Positions 1 to 9,124 of a DNA stretch of 64,000 nt are shown piece after piece. The stretch is from positions 60,134 through 124,133 of the forward strand of contig JADLFE010000061.1 of NCBI GenBank assembly GCA_020845755.1. The letters run 5' to 3'. Every line of letters starts with the position of its first letter. Positions within the stretch are counted from its first letter, which is position 1. Made by a program: the position numbers and the translations under genes. This stretch comes from Phycisphaerales bacterium (lineage in GTDB: Bacteria > Planctomycetota > Phycisphaerae > Phycisphaerales > UBA1924). Under the pieces are notes generated by a model. It had not been told where the DNA came from, searched no databases, and saw only the letters and a program-made list of their open reading frames with translations.

Positions 1-1
1 G

Positions 2-988
2 CCCATCGAACTTTCGCTCGCGCACTCGCCCGACCCCGACGACGCCTTCATGTGGTGGCCGATCACGGGCAAGATCAACCCCGACGCCTCTCCCCTCGAC
101 GGCCCGCAAGGCCGCCCCGCAATCAACACCGGACGATGGTGCTTCCGCGCCGTGCCCGCGGATATCGAAATTCTGAACCGGCGTGCGGCCAGCCCTGCTG
201 AACGGCCCCAGTACGACATCACCGCGCTCTCGGTGCGCTGCTGGGCCGACGTGCGCGATCGATACGCCATCACGACCTGCGGCGCGTCGTTCGGCGACGG
301 ATTCGGGCCCAAGGTCGTCGCCAAGCCGCCGAGCACCAGCGGCCCGGCGATCCGCTGCGAGGGCTGCCTGCGCCCCGCGTCCATCAACATCGCGATCCCG
401 GGCCGGCGCACCACGGCGTTTCTCATGCTGTCGATGATCCTCGGGCGCGAGAGCGCGAGCGCGTCGCCCGATCGCTTCGTGGAGATGCCGTTCGACCAGA
501 TCATCGGCGCCGTTGCCCGCGGCGAACACCAGGGCCGCCCGATCCACGCGGGGCTGGTGATCCACGAAGGCCAACTCACGTTCGGCGACGCGGGCCTGCG
601 CCTGGTGATCGACGTCGGCGAGTGGTGGAAGGAAGAGACGGGATTGCTTCTCCCCCTGGGTGTGAACGCGGTTCGGCGCGATCTTGACGCGCGATTCGGC
701 CCGGGATCGTTGCGCGAGGTGTGCGACCTGCTGCGCGCGTCGGTGGCGTATTCGATGGACCGGCGCGAGGAGTCGACGCGCTACACGCTCCCCTTTGCGA
801 TGGCCAACGTGGCGCGGGGCGGCGGAGAGGCGCCGACGATGGAAAGACTCGATCGCTATTGCCGCATGTACGTGAGCGAGGAGACACGCGACATGGGCGA
901 GCGCGGGCGGCAGGCGATCGAGCGATTGCTCAGCGAGGGCGCCAAGGCCGGCGCGTGCCCGGATGTGGGACGAGTTGATCTGGTGTGA
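2..988 (+). CDS. mqnD: 1,4-dihydroxy-6-naphthoate synthase MqnD, 5' end cut
   Basis: The frame is open from the first bases and shows the last 328 residues of MqnD, the futalosine-pathway enzyme that converts cyclic dehypoxanthinyl futalosine to 1,4-dihydroxy-6-naphthoate for menaquinone synthesis. It has a periplasmic-binding-protein-like fold and acts in the cytoplasm. The visible start has the family opening 'LAHSPDPDDAFM', followed by 'VRDRYAITTCGASFGDGFGP', the substrate-loop segment 'IPGRRTTAFLML', 'AGLVIHEGQLTF' (the His is the position usually given as catalytic) and 'GEWWKEETGLLLPLG'. An internal ATG at position 50 lies inside the conserved N-terminal motif, so it is not the true start; only a few residues should be missing. 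About 15 residues containing 'IRCEGCLRPA' look like an insertion before the IPGRRTTA segment. It implies menaquinone made by the futalosine route rather than MenA-F. Confidence 0.9.
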   Translation, partial: PIELSLAHSPDPDDAFMWWPITGKINPDASPLDGPQGRPAINTGRWCFRAVPADIEILNRRAASPAERPQYDITALSVRCWADVRDRYAITTCGASFGDGFGPKVVAKPPSTSGPAIRCEGCLRPASINIAIPGRRTTAFLMLSMILGRESASASPDRFVEMPFDQIIGAVARGEHQGRPIHAGLVIHEGQLTFGDAGLRLVIDVGEWWKEETGLLLPLGVNAVRRDLDARFGPGSLREVCDLLRASVAYSMDRREESTRYTLPFAMANVARGGGEAPTMERLDRYCRMYVSEETRDMGERGRQAIERLLSEGAKAGACPDVGRVDLV

Positions 989-1108
989 GTTCGAATGACC
1001 CGGCCGGCCCGCGACCCGCACGACACAGGGCGGCACGATTGGACGTGCAAACGCGAGGGCGTGCGGAGTTGCAAGGTCCGGGATTTCGACTGGCGTTGTG
1101 CATCCTGC

Positions 1109-1114
1109 TACTTT
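1109..1114 (+). promoter_or_regulatory. TACTTT box, candidate -10 of a leaderless manA transcript
   Basis: TACTTT ends 6 nt before the manA ATG, and no Shine-Dalgarno is present. A TTCGAC hexamer 18 nt upstream could serve as -35. This is one of 15 similarly placed boxes in the window. Confidence 0.5.
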
Positions 1115-1120
1115 GTCACC

Positions 1121-2116
1121 ATGCCGACCTATCCGCTGCTTTTCGAGCCGCTCTTCTTTGCCAAGGTCTGGGGCGGGCGCGCCCTTGAGCACCTGGGCAA
1201 GCCTCTCCCGGCACGCGAGAACATCGGCGAGTCGTGGGAACTGGCCGACCTCGCGTCCACATCGTCCGGCGGCGCGGGCGGTGGCGCGGCGCGCTCGATC
1301 ATCGCCAACGGCCCGCTGCAGGGGCGAACGCTGAACGATGCCGTCGCGATCTGGAAGACCGATCTGCTCGGCGCGACGCCCGCCACACCGTCGGGCTGCT
1401 TCCCGCTGCTGGTGAAGTTCCTCGATGCGAGAGAGAATCTTTCTGTGCAGGTGCATCCGAGCCCCGCATACGCCCGCACGCACACCGGTGCGCACCTCAA
1501 GACCGAGAGTTGGTACATCCTCCACGCCGAGCCCGGCGCGGTGATCTACAAGGGCATCAGGCCCGGCGTATCGCGCGACGCGTTCGCAACCCACGCCCGC
1601 GCCAATTCTCCCGACATCGTGAAGGACATGATCGCGCTGCCGGCGATCCCCGGTGAGTGTCACAACCTGCCCAGCGGCACGGTCCACGCCCTGGGCGCGG
1701 GCGTGCTGGTCGCCGAGGTGCAGACGCCCAGCGACACAACGTTCCGCCTCTATGACTGGGGACGCACGGGACGCGAATTGCACACCGAGCCGGCGCTGGA
1801 ATGCTCGGACTTCTCGCCCGCACCGGCGGCGGCGCGGCTCGGCGCCGGCCAGTCGTCCGCCACGCTCGTCACCACCGAGTTCTACACGATCAACGAACTT
1901 TCGCTGCGAGCCGGCGAGTCGCACACGGTCGCCGGATCGGGCTTGCGCCCGGTCGTGATCATCATGCTGTCGGGTGGTGCTCGCCTCGAATCGCCGAGCG
2001 GCATGACATCGCTGATGCTCGGCTCGACGTGCCTGGTGCCGGCGAACCTGAGCGCGGGCTCACGCGTGATCGCCGAGTCGGCGGCCCGGTTGCTGGTGGT
2101 GCCGGTGGGCGGGTGA
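1121..2116 (+). CDS. manA: mannose-6-phosphate isomerase, class I
   Basis: This 331-residue cupin enzyme interconverts mannose 6-phosphate and fructose 6-phosphate and feeds GDP-mannose and glycan synthesis in the cytoplasm. The visible zinc ligands are the pair in 'QVHPSP', the Glu of 'LKTESWYI' and the His of 'GTVHALGAG'. The N-terminus '[14 protein letters not shown]' is typical of the short, Bacillus-type ManA of about 315 residues. The frame stays open upstream to position 995, but those residues are unlike the family. I therefore chose the ATG at 1121, preceded by a TACTTT box and no Shine-Dalgarno. It is probably monocistronic; atpA follows after 187 nt. Confidence 0.93.
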   Translation: MPTYPLLFEPLFFAKVWGGRALEHLGKPLPARENIGESWELADLASTSSGGAGGGAARSIIANGPLQGRTLNDAVAIWKTDLLGATPATPSGCFPLLVKFLDARENLSVQVHPSPAYARTHTGAHLKTESWYILHAEPGAVIYKGIRPGVSRDAFATHARANSPDIVKDMIALPAIPGECHNLPSGTVHALGAGVLVAEVQTPSDTTFRLYDWGRTGRELHTEPALECSDFSPAPAAARLGAGQSSATLVTTEFYTINELSLRAGESHTVAGSGLRPVVIIMLSGGARLESPSGMTSLMLGSTCLVPANLSAGSRVIAESAARLLVVPVGG

Positions 2117-2303
2117 TCGGAGCGCACGGTTCGCCCGGACTTTCGGGTCCTGGGTCAGCGAGAAAACCGGGCCGGACCCCGCTAACCTTGACTCCCCCTC
2201 GGGCGGCCTTTGCGGGCCCGTTCCGATCGGGTTTTGTCCGGACTGTCGTTGTAGTGACGAGCCTGGCGCCCAGTTGGGCGTCGCCGACCCATCGGAGCAT
2301 CAC

Positions 2304-3860
2304 GTGAAGATCAAGACCGACGAGATCGCGAGCGTCATCAAGCGTGAGATCGAGCAGTTTTCGGCCGAACTTGAGGTGTCCGAGGTTGGACGCGTGGTGG
2401 AAGTCGGCGACGGCATCGCGCGGGTGTACGGCCTGTCGAACGCGATGGCGGGTGAACTCCTTGAGTTTCAGACCTCGGACGGCGCGGTGATGGGCCAGGT
2501 GTTCAACCTGGAACTCGACACGGTCGGCGCGGTCATTTACGGCGACTATCTGTCGGTGAAGGAAGGCGACATGGTCAAGTCGACCGGCCGCCTGCTCGAG
2601 GTGCCGGTGGGCGAGGCGCTGCTTGGCCGCGTGGTTGACCCGCTGGGCCGGCCGATCGACGACAAGGGCCCGATCAATGCTACCGAGTTCAGGAAAGTTG
2701 ACATCATCGCGCCGGGGATCGCGGAGCGTCAGCCGGTGCACGAGCCGATGCAGACGGGCATCAAGGCCGTGGACTCGATGATCCCGATCGGTCGCGGGCA
2801 GCGCGAGCTGATCATCGGCGACCGCAAGACGGGCAAGACGGCGGTGGCGATCGACACGATCATCAACCAGAAGCAATACTGGGGCACCAAAGACGCGGTG
2901 GTGTGCATCTATGTCGCGGTCGGTCAGAAGGAATCGACGGTGGCGGGCGTGGTGGAGGTCTTGAAGAAGAACGGCGCGATGGACTACACGATCGTCGTGA
3001 ACGCGTCGAGCTCGGACCCCGCGCCGATGCAGTACGTCGCGCCGTATTCGGGCACGGCGATGGCCGAGTATTTCATGTGGCTGGGCAAGCAGGGCAAGAC
3101 GCCCAAGCACGCGTTGTGCGTGTACGACGACCTTTCGAAGCAGGCGGTCGCGTATCGCCAGCTGTCGCTCTTGCTCCGTCGTCCGCCGGGACGCGAGGCG
3201 TACCCGGGCGACGTGTTCTACCTCCACTCGCGCCTGCTGGAGCGCGCAACCAAGTTGTCGGACGAGAACGGCGGCGGGTCGATCACGTCGCTGCCGATCA
3301 TCGAGACCCAGGAAGGCGACGTTTCGGCGTACATCCCGACCAACGTGATCTCGATCACCGACGGCCAGATCTACCTCGAACCCGAATTGTTCTTCTCGGG
3401 CGTTCGCCCGGCGATCAACGTCGGTATCTCGGTGTCGCGCGTGGGTGGCAACGCGCAGGTGAAGGCGATGAAGAAGATCGCCGGCTCCCTGCGACTGGAC
3501 CTTGCGGCGGCCCGCGAACTCGAGGCGTTCGCGCAGTTGGGCACCGAACTCGACAAGGCGACGCAGCGGCAATTGGACCGCGGTCGCCGAATGGTGGAAC
3601 TGCTCAAGCAGGGTCAGTACACGCCGTTCCACATCGTGGATCAGGTCATCTCGGTGTTCGCGGGAAGCAAGGGGTACCTGGACGACGTGCCAGTCACGGA
3701 CGTGCGTCAGTTCGAGATCGACCTCCTGAAGTTCTTCCAGGCCGCGGGCAAGCCGGCGTGGAACGCGCTGAACGAGAAGAAGGCCCTTGACGCCGAGACC
3801 GAGAAGAAACTCGAAGAGGCGATCAAGAACTTCAAGAGCACGTGGAAGGCGACGAAGTAG
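2304..3860 (+). CDS. atpA: F1 ATP synthase subunit alpha
   Basis: This is the non-catalytic nucleotide-binding alpha subunit of the F1 motor, 518 residues against the usual 500-515. It has the beta-barrel N-terminus ('[17 protein letters not shown]'), the P-loop 'GDRKTGKT' near residue 172, '[20 protein letters not shown]' and a normal C-terminal helical domain. The start is GTG at 2304, which gives the family N-terminus '[19 protein letters not shown]' and has GGAG 6 nt upstream; a TTG at 2274 would add ten atypical residues. The gene stands alone: manA lies upstream, a terminator and an opposite-strand gene lie downstream, and none of atpB, E, F, H, G, D or C is in the window. Subunit assembly must therefore draw on other loci, or there is a second alpha elsewhere. 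Confidence 0.95.
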   Translation: MKIKTDEIASVIKREIEQFSAELEVSEVGRVVEVGDGIARVYGLSNAMAGELLEFQTSDGAVMGQVFNLELDTVGAVIYGDYLSVKEGDMVKSTGRLLEVPVGEALLGRVVDPLGRPIDDKGPINATEFRKVDIIAPGIAERQPVHEPMQTGIKAVDSMIPIGRGQRELIIGDRKTGKTAVAIDTIINQKQYWGTKDAVVCIYVAVGQKESTVAGVVEVLKKNGAMDYTIVVNASSSDPAPMQYVAPYSGTAMAEYFMWLGKQGKTPKHALCVYDDLSKQAVAYRQLSLLLRRPPGREAYPGDVFYLHSRLLERATKLSDENGGGSITSLPIIETQEGDVSAYIPTNVISITDGQIYLEPELFFSGVRPAINVGISVSRVGGNAQVKAMKKIAGSLRLDLAAARELEAFAQLGTELDKATQRQLDRGRRMVELLKQGQYTPFHIVDQVISVFAGSKGYLDDVPVTDVRQFEIDLLKFFQAAGKPAWNALNEKKALDAETEKKLEEAIKNFKSTWKATK

Positions 3861-3947
3861 GATTGTCGCTGGTCATCGCGTCCATGGCGACGCCGTGAGA
3901 TAGCAAGGCCGCAATCCACGCGATCACGAAATCCGAATCAAGTTCAC

Positions 3948-3975
3948 AAACCCCGGGCGCGAGTCCGGGTTTTTT
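3948..3975 (+). terminator. intrinsic terminator of atpA
   Basis: A CCCGG/CCGGG stem with an 8-nt loop is followed by six T residues, 88 nt after the atpA stop codon. Confidence 0.8.
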
Positions 3976-4011
3976 CGTTGGGGGTTGGCGGCGGTGTTGA
4001 TCGGTGCGGCG

Positions 4012-5670
4012 TCAGGAAACCGGTCGTTCCGTTGCGTGCGCAAAGAAATGGCTGACCTGATCGACCGAATGGTGCGCGATCTGCGATGGGTTGTAGCCGG
4101 CGGGGAGTCGGACCAGGGGCTTGTGATATCGCCGTGCACACTCGCCCGCCACGTCGACATGCACGTGCCCCGACAACCCGATGATGAGCCACACGATGGC
4201 GGTGTCCGGATGGGAAATCGGTGGCTCGATGGGCGCGGTCTTCCCGTGCTCGGTCAATTCGATCCACTGAAGATCGGACAACGCAAAGGCGCGGCGGATG
4301 CGGTCCGCTGCGTGGGGGTAGAACTCTCCGCCGATGATGACCGCACGCTTCCCGCGCAGCCAGTCGCGCACCACGTTCGCGGACGCGGACAACGGGCGAT
4401 CAGGCGTGAATGCTCGCGCGGTGTCATCGGACTCGGTGAGTTCGGCGGCGGCGGCGAGCACCGCGCGGGCCGCCGGCGGGAGGGACCAGCGTTCGTGTGG
4501 CAGGGCGGCCAGTTGCTCGACCGACTCGGTGAGTCGATCGTCCCCGGGGAAGACGCCGAGCACCCCGAGTCTGTCGAGCACGCCCCCGACCCTCGCCCAG
4601 TCGTGCTCGCGCTCCTGCCCGGGGTTGTCGGCGATGAGACCGGCGTGGTAGCGCAGTTGCTTGAGCGCCTTGGCGGCCTCGCGCCCGCGGTTGTCCACGG
4701 CACGCACCTCCACGTCGAGCGCGATCAGACGCTCGTGCAGTTCCACGGCGATCGCGGGGTCCGCCGGGTCGTCCATCCGCATGTGTCGTTCAACATAGAC
4801 GTGCTCGGCGGCGGTGATGGTGCGTAGCCAGGTAAAGGCGTCGTATTGATCGCGATCAACAAGGTCCAGCCAGGCGCTCTCGATGGCACGCCGGAGGGCC
4901 GACTGGGCCTCGGCCAGAAGACGGATCGCACGCTCGATCTTCGGACGGTCCTTGCGGTCAACGCAACGCTCGGCGACCGCGGCGGCCAGCGCCAGATTCT
5001 CAAAGCACGGTCGCAGCACGCGGAGGTCCTGGGCCTTCACGCACAGGTCCGGCTTGAGCATCCACAGGAAGCAGTCCGCCAACTCAAGTCGATCATTCAG
5101 CAGTCGCAGCACGCGGGTCTTCGCGGCGTCGCGATCCTCGGGCGTCTTGGCGTCGTGTTTCGCGAGCGCCGCGTCGCACGCCAGCGCCTTCAGGCTGGCT
5201 CGCCGCGCGATGAGGGCTAGATCGGCGGGCTCCTGAACCGCGATGTCGCGTGTCGGCGCTGGGGTCCGCACGGCGCGATTGGCGGCCGCGATCTCGTCGT
5301 TGCTGCCCGCGACCGCGAGTTCGATCTCGGCGTCACCCAGTCGGAGCGCAACGGGCTTGGTGACAATCTGCGGCGCGGGGTGGGGGTGACGCCGCGGCAT
5401 GTGTTGATCGTCGGATGCCGACGGATCGGGCTGGGATGCGTGCGAATGCGTCGAAGCCGGTGCGGGATGACTGTCACGTTCGGGCGCGCCGCCCGACGGG
5501 CCGGTCGCGGGTGCCTCCTCGGGGCGGTTCGATGTCGCGCCCTCCGCCGCCACAGACGCCAACCAGTGGCCCAGGGCCGCCAGGAATCGTGCGGCATCGG
5601 GATCGCGTTCGCAGTGTCGGCGAAGCACGGTTGTCAGCGAGGCGAGCAGTTCTTCCGATGGAGAGCGCAT
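4012..5670 (-). CDS. uncharacterised protein with C-terminal DUF2325-like domain
   Basis: A 552-residue soluble protein of unknown function. Residues 1-35 look helical. Residues 45-110 are rich in Pro, Ser, His and Asp and probably disordered. Residues 140-420 are predominantly alpha-helical. The last 100 residues form an alternating strand/helix domain that begins 'RAVIIGGEFYPHAADRIRRA' and contains 'TAIVWLIIGLSGHVHVDVAG' and 'KPLVRLPAGYNPSQIA'. That layout (a glycine-rich strand 'VIIGG', a middle 'HxHVD', then a 'KPL' strand) matches DUF2325, whose function is not established. It lies convergent to atpA. No signal peptide or membrane helix is visible. No clear Shine-Dalgarno or TANNNT box lies at the ATG, so the start is less certain. 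Confidence 0.7.
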   Translation of the reverse strand: MRSPSEELLASLTTVLRRHCERDPDAARFLAALGHWLASVAAEGATSNRPEEAPATGPSGGAPERDSHPAPASTHSHASQPDPSASDDQHMPRRHPHPAPQIVTKPVALRLGDAEIELAVAGSNDEIAAANRAVRTPAPTRDIAVQEPADLALIARRASLKALACDAALAKHDAKTPEDRDAAKTRVLRLLNDRLELADCFLWMLKPDLCVKAQDLRVLRPCFENLALAAAVAERCVDRKDRPKIERAIRLLAEAQSALRRAIESAWLDLVDRDQYDAFTWLRTITAAEHVYVERHMRMDDPADPAIAVELHERLIALDVEVRAVDNRGREAAKALKQLRYHAGLIADNPGQEREHDWARVGGVLDRLGVLGVFPGDDRLTESVEQLAALPHERWSLPPAARAVLAAAAELTESDDTARAFTPDRPLSASANVVRDWLRGKRAVIIGGEFYPHAADRIRRAFALSDLQWIELTEHGKTAPIEPPISHPDTAIVWLIIGLSGHVHVDVAGECARRYHKPLVRLPAGYNPSQIAHHSVDQVSHFFAHATERPVS

Positions 5671-5732
5671 CGTGTGATCATTGGGTAGTTGGCCCGCTCG
5701 GGCGGGGTTGCGGGCGACGATGAACGAACGAC

Positions 5733-6446
5733 TTAAAGATCCCCAGCGCCGGGCCTGGGATACTCGCCGCGGGTCTGATTCCGGAGCATGGCGCGCAATT
5801 CGCGGCGCATCGTGTCGATCTCTCGGTGCAGACGATCGAGCGCCGCCTCAGGGCCGTCTTTCATCAAGTCGTCGTAGGGGATCGGGTGACCGTACATGAC
5901 GGCGACCGGGCAGGTGAAGGGGCGGGGCTTGCCGTTGCGTTTCCACGCGTCGTAGCAGCCCTCGACGGCGACGGGAAGAACCGGGCACTTGGCACGCTTG
6001 ACCAGGAGCAGGATTCCGCGCTTGAGCGGCGTCATGGCGCCCGTAAAGGTGCGTCCGCCCTCGGGAAAGATCACCACCGCATGCCCGCGATCGAGTCGGC
6101 GGACGATCTCGCGGATGGAACCCGCGTCGCCGCCGTCGCCCGACACCGGCACGCAGTTGATCGCGCGCAGCAGCGCCCCGAATGGCTTGAACGAAAACAG
6201 CGGGGCTTTCGCCAGGTACGAGCAGTGCCGTGTCCCCGCCATCCCGCCCACCATCGGCGGGTCGAGATACGACTGGTGATTGGCGGCGATGATGAGGGAA
6301 CCGTTCTTGGGCACGCGCTCGGCGTGATACGCCTCGGCGCCGAAGAACTCGCGGAGCACGGTCACCGCGGCCGTTCGGCAGGTTTCATAGAGCGACACCG
6401 CCCACAGGCCCGGATCGGGCGAACGAGATCGAAGATCGGAAAACAT
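5733..6446 (-). CDS. 1-acyl-sn-glycerol-3-phosphate acyltransferase (PlsC family)
   Basis: This 237-residue enzyme probably transfers an acyl group to lysophosphatidate at the inner membrane to make phosphatidate. The acyltransferase motif I is 'NHQSYLDP' (the HX4D dyad) near residue 56, and the substrate-binding motif is 'IFPEGGRTFTGAMTPLKRG'. 'KRAKCPVLPVAVEGCYDAW' corresponds to motif IV. The N-terminus is short and membrane-associated, with no long transmembrane helix. The ATG has a TATTCT box 8 nt upstream and no Shine-Dalgarno. The metallophosphoesterase gene lies upstream on the same strand, with a 123-nt gap. Family assignment is firm; the acceptor could be another lysolipid. Confidence 0.9.
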   Translation of the reverse strand: MFSDLRSRSPDPGLWAVSLYETCRTAAVTVLREFFGAEAYHAERVPKNGSLIIAANHQSYLDPPMVGGMAGTRHCSYLAKAPLFSFKPFGALLRAINCVPVSGDGGDAGSIREIVRRLDRGHAVVIFPEGGRTFTGAMTPLKRGILLLVKRAKCPVLPVAVEGCYDAWKRNGKPRPFTCPVAVMYGHPIPYDDLMKDGPEAALDRLHREIDTMRRELRAMLRNQTRGEYPRPGAGDL

Positions 6447-6454
6447 GGAGCGGA

Positions 6455-6460
6455 AGAATA
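6455..6460 (-). promoter_or_regulatory. TATTCT box upstream of plsC-type gene
   Basis: On the minus strand, TATTCT ends 8 nt before the ATG of the acyltransferase gene, and no Shine-Dalgarno is present. It belongs to the TANNNT set. Confidence 0.35.
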
Positions 6461-6569
6461 CTCGCGTTGAACCGCGCGTGACGGATCAAGCACGCCCGGT
6501 TCCCCCAATCACGATCGGCGTCGGGCAGAGATCGGGCTTGAACAGGGCGCCCGAGCCGCCAAGTGCCCC

Positions 6570-7574
6570 TTACCACGCCTCCTGCATCGTCAGCCGATTG
6601 AAGTCCGCCGCCCCGATCCGCGGCAACTCCCCGCGCCGCAGCACATACACCGGCGCCTGCGGCGGACAATTGATCCGCGCTTCGATCACCGCCTGACCAA
6701 GTCCCCGGCTCACGGCGCACAACGTCTGACGCAGCCGCAGCACTCCCGTCGCCAAATCCGCCGGCAGATCGCTCGAGGTGTGCGGCGCGAGCCGCGGCGA
6801 AACACGAAACTGCCCCGCGTGCGTGTGCCCCGCCAGCACCAGAGGGATGCCAAGGTCCGCCGCCGTGTAGATCTCCGACGGATAATGGATCAGCCCGATC
6901 GTCATCGCGCCGCTCCCCGGCGCCGGGCTTGCCAGCACGCTCGCCAGAAGGTCCTCTGGCTCCTCGCTTCCGATGAGCCGAAGTTCGGGCATCACATCCC
7001 ACACCGGCGCACCCCGCGTCAGCCAGCGGACGCCACGGACCTCCGCCAGCCTCTCGCGCAGCGGGCCCGAGTCGTGGTTGCCGACGACCCCCGCGATCCC
7101 CAGCCTCGCATGGCACGCGGCCACGACCTCTCGCAGCGATTCCATCGCGGTTTTTTCATCGCCGGGTCGATCCATGAAATCACCCGTCAGCACCACAAGA
7201 TCGGTCTCTGTTTGGCCGAGCGCGTCCAGAAGATCCGTGATGGTGGGAGGGGTTGGACGATGCCTGCGCACATGCAAATCAGAGATATGCAGGATCGTGA
7301 AGCCATCGAGGGCTCCGGGAACCGCGGGGTGCACGATCTCGAATCGTTCAAGTGGGGCCGGCGGCTGGGGTCGCCGGAAGTGTGGCACTTTGGGCGAGTC
7401 GGGTGTTCCCGGCTTGATGCCGGGCCCTTCTGTCGCTAGGTTTTGCGTTCCCGACGACGGTGGCGATGCGGGCCCGAGATGTCCGGGCTCGACCTGTCCG
7501 GTCCGGGCTTGATCGGCCCCCGATGGTCTGGGCTGGGTTGAGGCGCCGGGTTGTCTGGAGTTGGAGTCGCTCAT
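6570..7574 (-). CDS. metallophosphoesterase, YaeI type
   Basis: A calcineurin-like two-metal phosphoesterase. All core motifs are present: 'ILHISDLHVRR' (DxH), 'VVLTGDFMDRPGD' (GDxxD), 'GVVGNHDSG' (GNHD), a lone His in 'IGLIHYPSE' and 'LAGHTHAGQF' (GHxH). The YaeI and LpxG/LpxH relatives act on nucleotides or UDP-diacylglucosamine; the substrate here is unknown. The frame gives 334 residues, but the first 80 are Pro, Gly and Ser rich with no conserved features, and that ATG overlaps the start codon of the divergent helix-turn-helix gene by 2 nt. A start further in, near the segment 'ERFEIVHPAVPGALDGF', would give a normal enzyme of about 255 residues. The coordinates are the longest frame. 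Confidence 0.88.
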   Translation of the reverse strand: MSDSNSRQPGASTQPRPSGADQARTGQVEPGHLGPASPPSSGTQNLATEGPGIKPGTPDSPKVPHFRRPQPPAPLERFEIVHPAVPGALDGFTILHISDLHVRRHRPTPPTITDLLDALGQTETDLVVLTGDFMDRPGDEKTAMESLREVVAACHARLGIAGVVGNHDSGPLRERLAEVRGVRWLTRGAPVWDVMPELRLIGSEEPEDLLASVLASPAPGSGAMTIGLIHYPSEIYTAADLGIPLVLAGHTHAGQFRVSPRLAPHTSSDLPADLATGVLRLRQTLCAVSRGLGQAVIEARINCPPQAPVYVLRRGELPRIGAADFNRLTMQEAW

Positions 7575-8397
7575 GGCGAAGATGTTCTACACGCTGGAAG
7601 AGGCCGCTGCCAAACTCGGGAAGAGTTCCGAGCAGGTGAAGGAAATGGTCTCCAGCAACCAGCTTCAGGAGTTCCGTGACCGCGACCGTCTGATGTTCAA
7701 GGTCGAGCAGGTCGACCTGCTCGCCGGCGGCAAGGACGAAGATTCGATCCCATTGGCCGACAGCGGCGAGCTCGAACCCCTCTCTCTTGCCTCCAGCGGC
7801 TCGGCGAGCGGGATCATGGTCTCGCCCGAGAACGCCAAGGAACAGACGGGTATCAGTATCTTCGACGCCGATGCGACGGAAGAAGCCGATCCGTCGGCCG
7901 TCACACGCGTCTCGAACGCCCCGTCGCTCGCCGACCCCGGCCGCTCCGGCTCGGGCTCCGGGCTGCTCGACATGACCAAGGACCAGGACGACACCAGCCT
8001 TGGCGCCAACCTCCTTGACGATGTGTACGGCAACGAGACCGTCGCACAGCAGACCGCCGTTGAGCCCGCCGCTGGCGACGAGGGCGGAGCCCTGTTTGAA
8101 ACTCCGGCCGCCAGCGAGGGCGATCCCGCCATGGCCGCCGCTGGCGCTGCCGCCGTCATGCCCATGATGGCCGGCGAGCCGTACGACGGCGCGGGCTCGG
8201 GGCTGGTGGGCGGGCTTTCGTTCGGCGCTGCGGTGGCGCTCATGGTGGCCGCGTTTGCCGTCGTCCTCGGGCTCACCGGCGTCGGCGATGACCTCATCGC
8301 GATGCTCGGCGACAACTTCCTTGCGATCGTGGGCGGCCTCGGCGGGCTGACGCTCGTTGCCGCCGGCCTCGGCTTCGTCCTCGGCAAGAAGTCCTAG
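7573..8397 (+). CDS. helix-turn-helix protein with C-terminal membrane anchor
   Basis: A 274-residue protein. Residues 1-52 ('FYTLEEAAAKLGKSSEQVKE' onward to 'FRDRDRLMFKVEQVDLL') form a MerR/excisionase-type winged helix-turn-helix, as in small planctomycete DNA-binding proteins. Residues 55-210 are acidic, Ser/Ala/Gly rich and likely disordered. The last 60 residues contain two hydrophobic helices ('AAVALMVAAFAVVLGLTGV' and 'FLAIVGGLGGLTLVAAGLGF') and end 'GKKS'. A membrane-tethered DNA-binding protein is the simplest reading, but the HTH may bind something else. The ATG at 7573 has GGAG 6 nt upstream. A strong terminator follows the stop. Confidence 0.85.
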   Translation: MAKMFYTLEEAAAKLGKSSEQVKEMVSSNQLQEFRDRDRLMFKVEQVDLLAGGKDEDSIPLADSGELEPLSLASSGSASGIMVSPENAKEQTGISIFDADATEEADPSAVTRVSNAPSLADPGRSGSGSGLLDMTKDQDDTSLGANLLDDVYGNETVAQQTAVEPAAGDEGGALFETPAASEGDPAMAAAGAAAVMPMMAGEPYDGAGSGLVGGLSFGAAVALMVAAFAVVLGLTGVGDDLIAMLGDNFLAIVGGLGGLTLVAAGLGFVLGKKS

Positions 8398-8426
8398 ACA
8401 TTCACCCTCAGCCTTGATCGTTCCCG

Positions 8427-8453
8427 CAGCCCCGCCAGCCGGGGCTGTTTTTT
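8427..8453 (+). terminator. intrinsic terminator after the HTH gene
   Basis: A perfect 8-bp stem (CAGCCCCG with CGGGGCTG), a 5-nt loop and a run of six T. It is the strongest terminator in the window. Confidence 0.9.
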
Positions 8454-8500
8454 GCCGCACATTCCGGGGCGGGCTGGATCATCGAACAGGAGGTCGGGTC

Positions 8501-9019
8501 ATGGGCGATCGGGCTGTGTTGCTCGCGGACGGGATCGACGCCTCGCGGGCGGCGACGGAGTTGTTCTTCACCGGGTTCGATGACTCGAATCGAACCGTGC
8601 AGGCGCCGGGGCTGCCCAACCACTTCGCCTGGACGCTCGGGCACCTGGCGTTCGTGATGCACCGGGCCGCGGAGCGATTCGATGGCCGACCGCTCCCGGA
8701 GAACGACTTTGCCGGCGCGACGCGCGGCGATGCGGCTTGCTTCGGCATCGAGGGCGTGGCGAAGGACTCGGTGCCGATCACCGACGCCAGCGCGTACCCA
8801 CGCGAGGCACGCTGTCGCGAGATCTTCGCCTCGGCCGCCACCAGGTTGGCGGACGCGGTGCGTGGGGCGAGCGACGAGATGCTCGTGTCAACGATCAAGT
8901 GGGGCCCGCGGGAGATGACGCTGGCGGCGCTGGCGTCGCGGATGGTGTTTCACAACGGATTCCACGCCGGGCAACTCGCGTCGCTCCGCAAGGCGTTGGG
9001 GATGAAAGCAATGCTGTAG
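8501..9019 (+). CDS. DinB-fold (DinB_2) metal-binding protein
   Basis: A 172-residue four-helix-bundle protein. The probable metal triad is His in 'WTLGHLAFVMHR' and two His in 'MVFHNGFHAGQLASLRK', the usual DinB/YfiT spacing. Relatives include thiol transferases and many proteins of unknown role; this is unrelated to DNA polymerase IV despite the name. The ATG has an excellent AGGAGGT Shine-Dalgarno with 6-nt spacing (8488-8494), so the longer upstream frame is not used. It is convergent with a secreted-protein gene; a 22-nt perfect palindrome follows 22 nt after the stop. Confidence 0.85.
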   Translation: MGDRAVLLADGIDASRAATELFFTGFDDSNRTVQAPGLPNHFAWTLGHLAFVMHRAAERFDGRPLPENDFAGATRGDAACFGIEGVAKDSVPITDASAYPREARCREIFASAATRLADAVRGASDEMLVSTIKWGPREMTLAALASRMVFHNGFHAGQLASLRKALGMKAML

Positions 9020-9041
9020 GCGGATGTCGCAAAGGCGCGAG

Positions 9042-9063
9042 GTGACTCGCTCGAGCGAGTCAC
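9042..9063. repeat. 22-nt perfect palindrome in convergent intergenic region
   Basis: GTGACTCGCTC is followed directly by its reverse complement, with no loop. No T-run follows on either strand, so it is not a standard terminator. It could end transcription in a Rho-dependent way, bind a dimeric protein, or belong to the short GAGCG...GACGAT element family seen at 16797 and 18189. Confidence 0.7.
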
Positions 9064-9124
9064 GTTCAGCGAGCGACGATCCGCTGCCTCGCTGTCGTTC
9101 CATACGGTCGATGACTGCTTCTTC

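Noticed and set aside
1962..3632. 556-codon minus-strand frame opposite atpA
   Set aside because: Arg/His-rich translation with no motif. It mirrors the GC-rich codons of atpA, which has every family signature.
4012..5670. Thought that the DUF2325-like gene might belong to a defence or toxin system
   Set aside because: No neighbouring nuclease, methylase or toxin; neighbours are atpA and a lipid acyltransferase.
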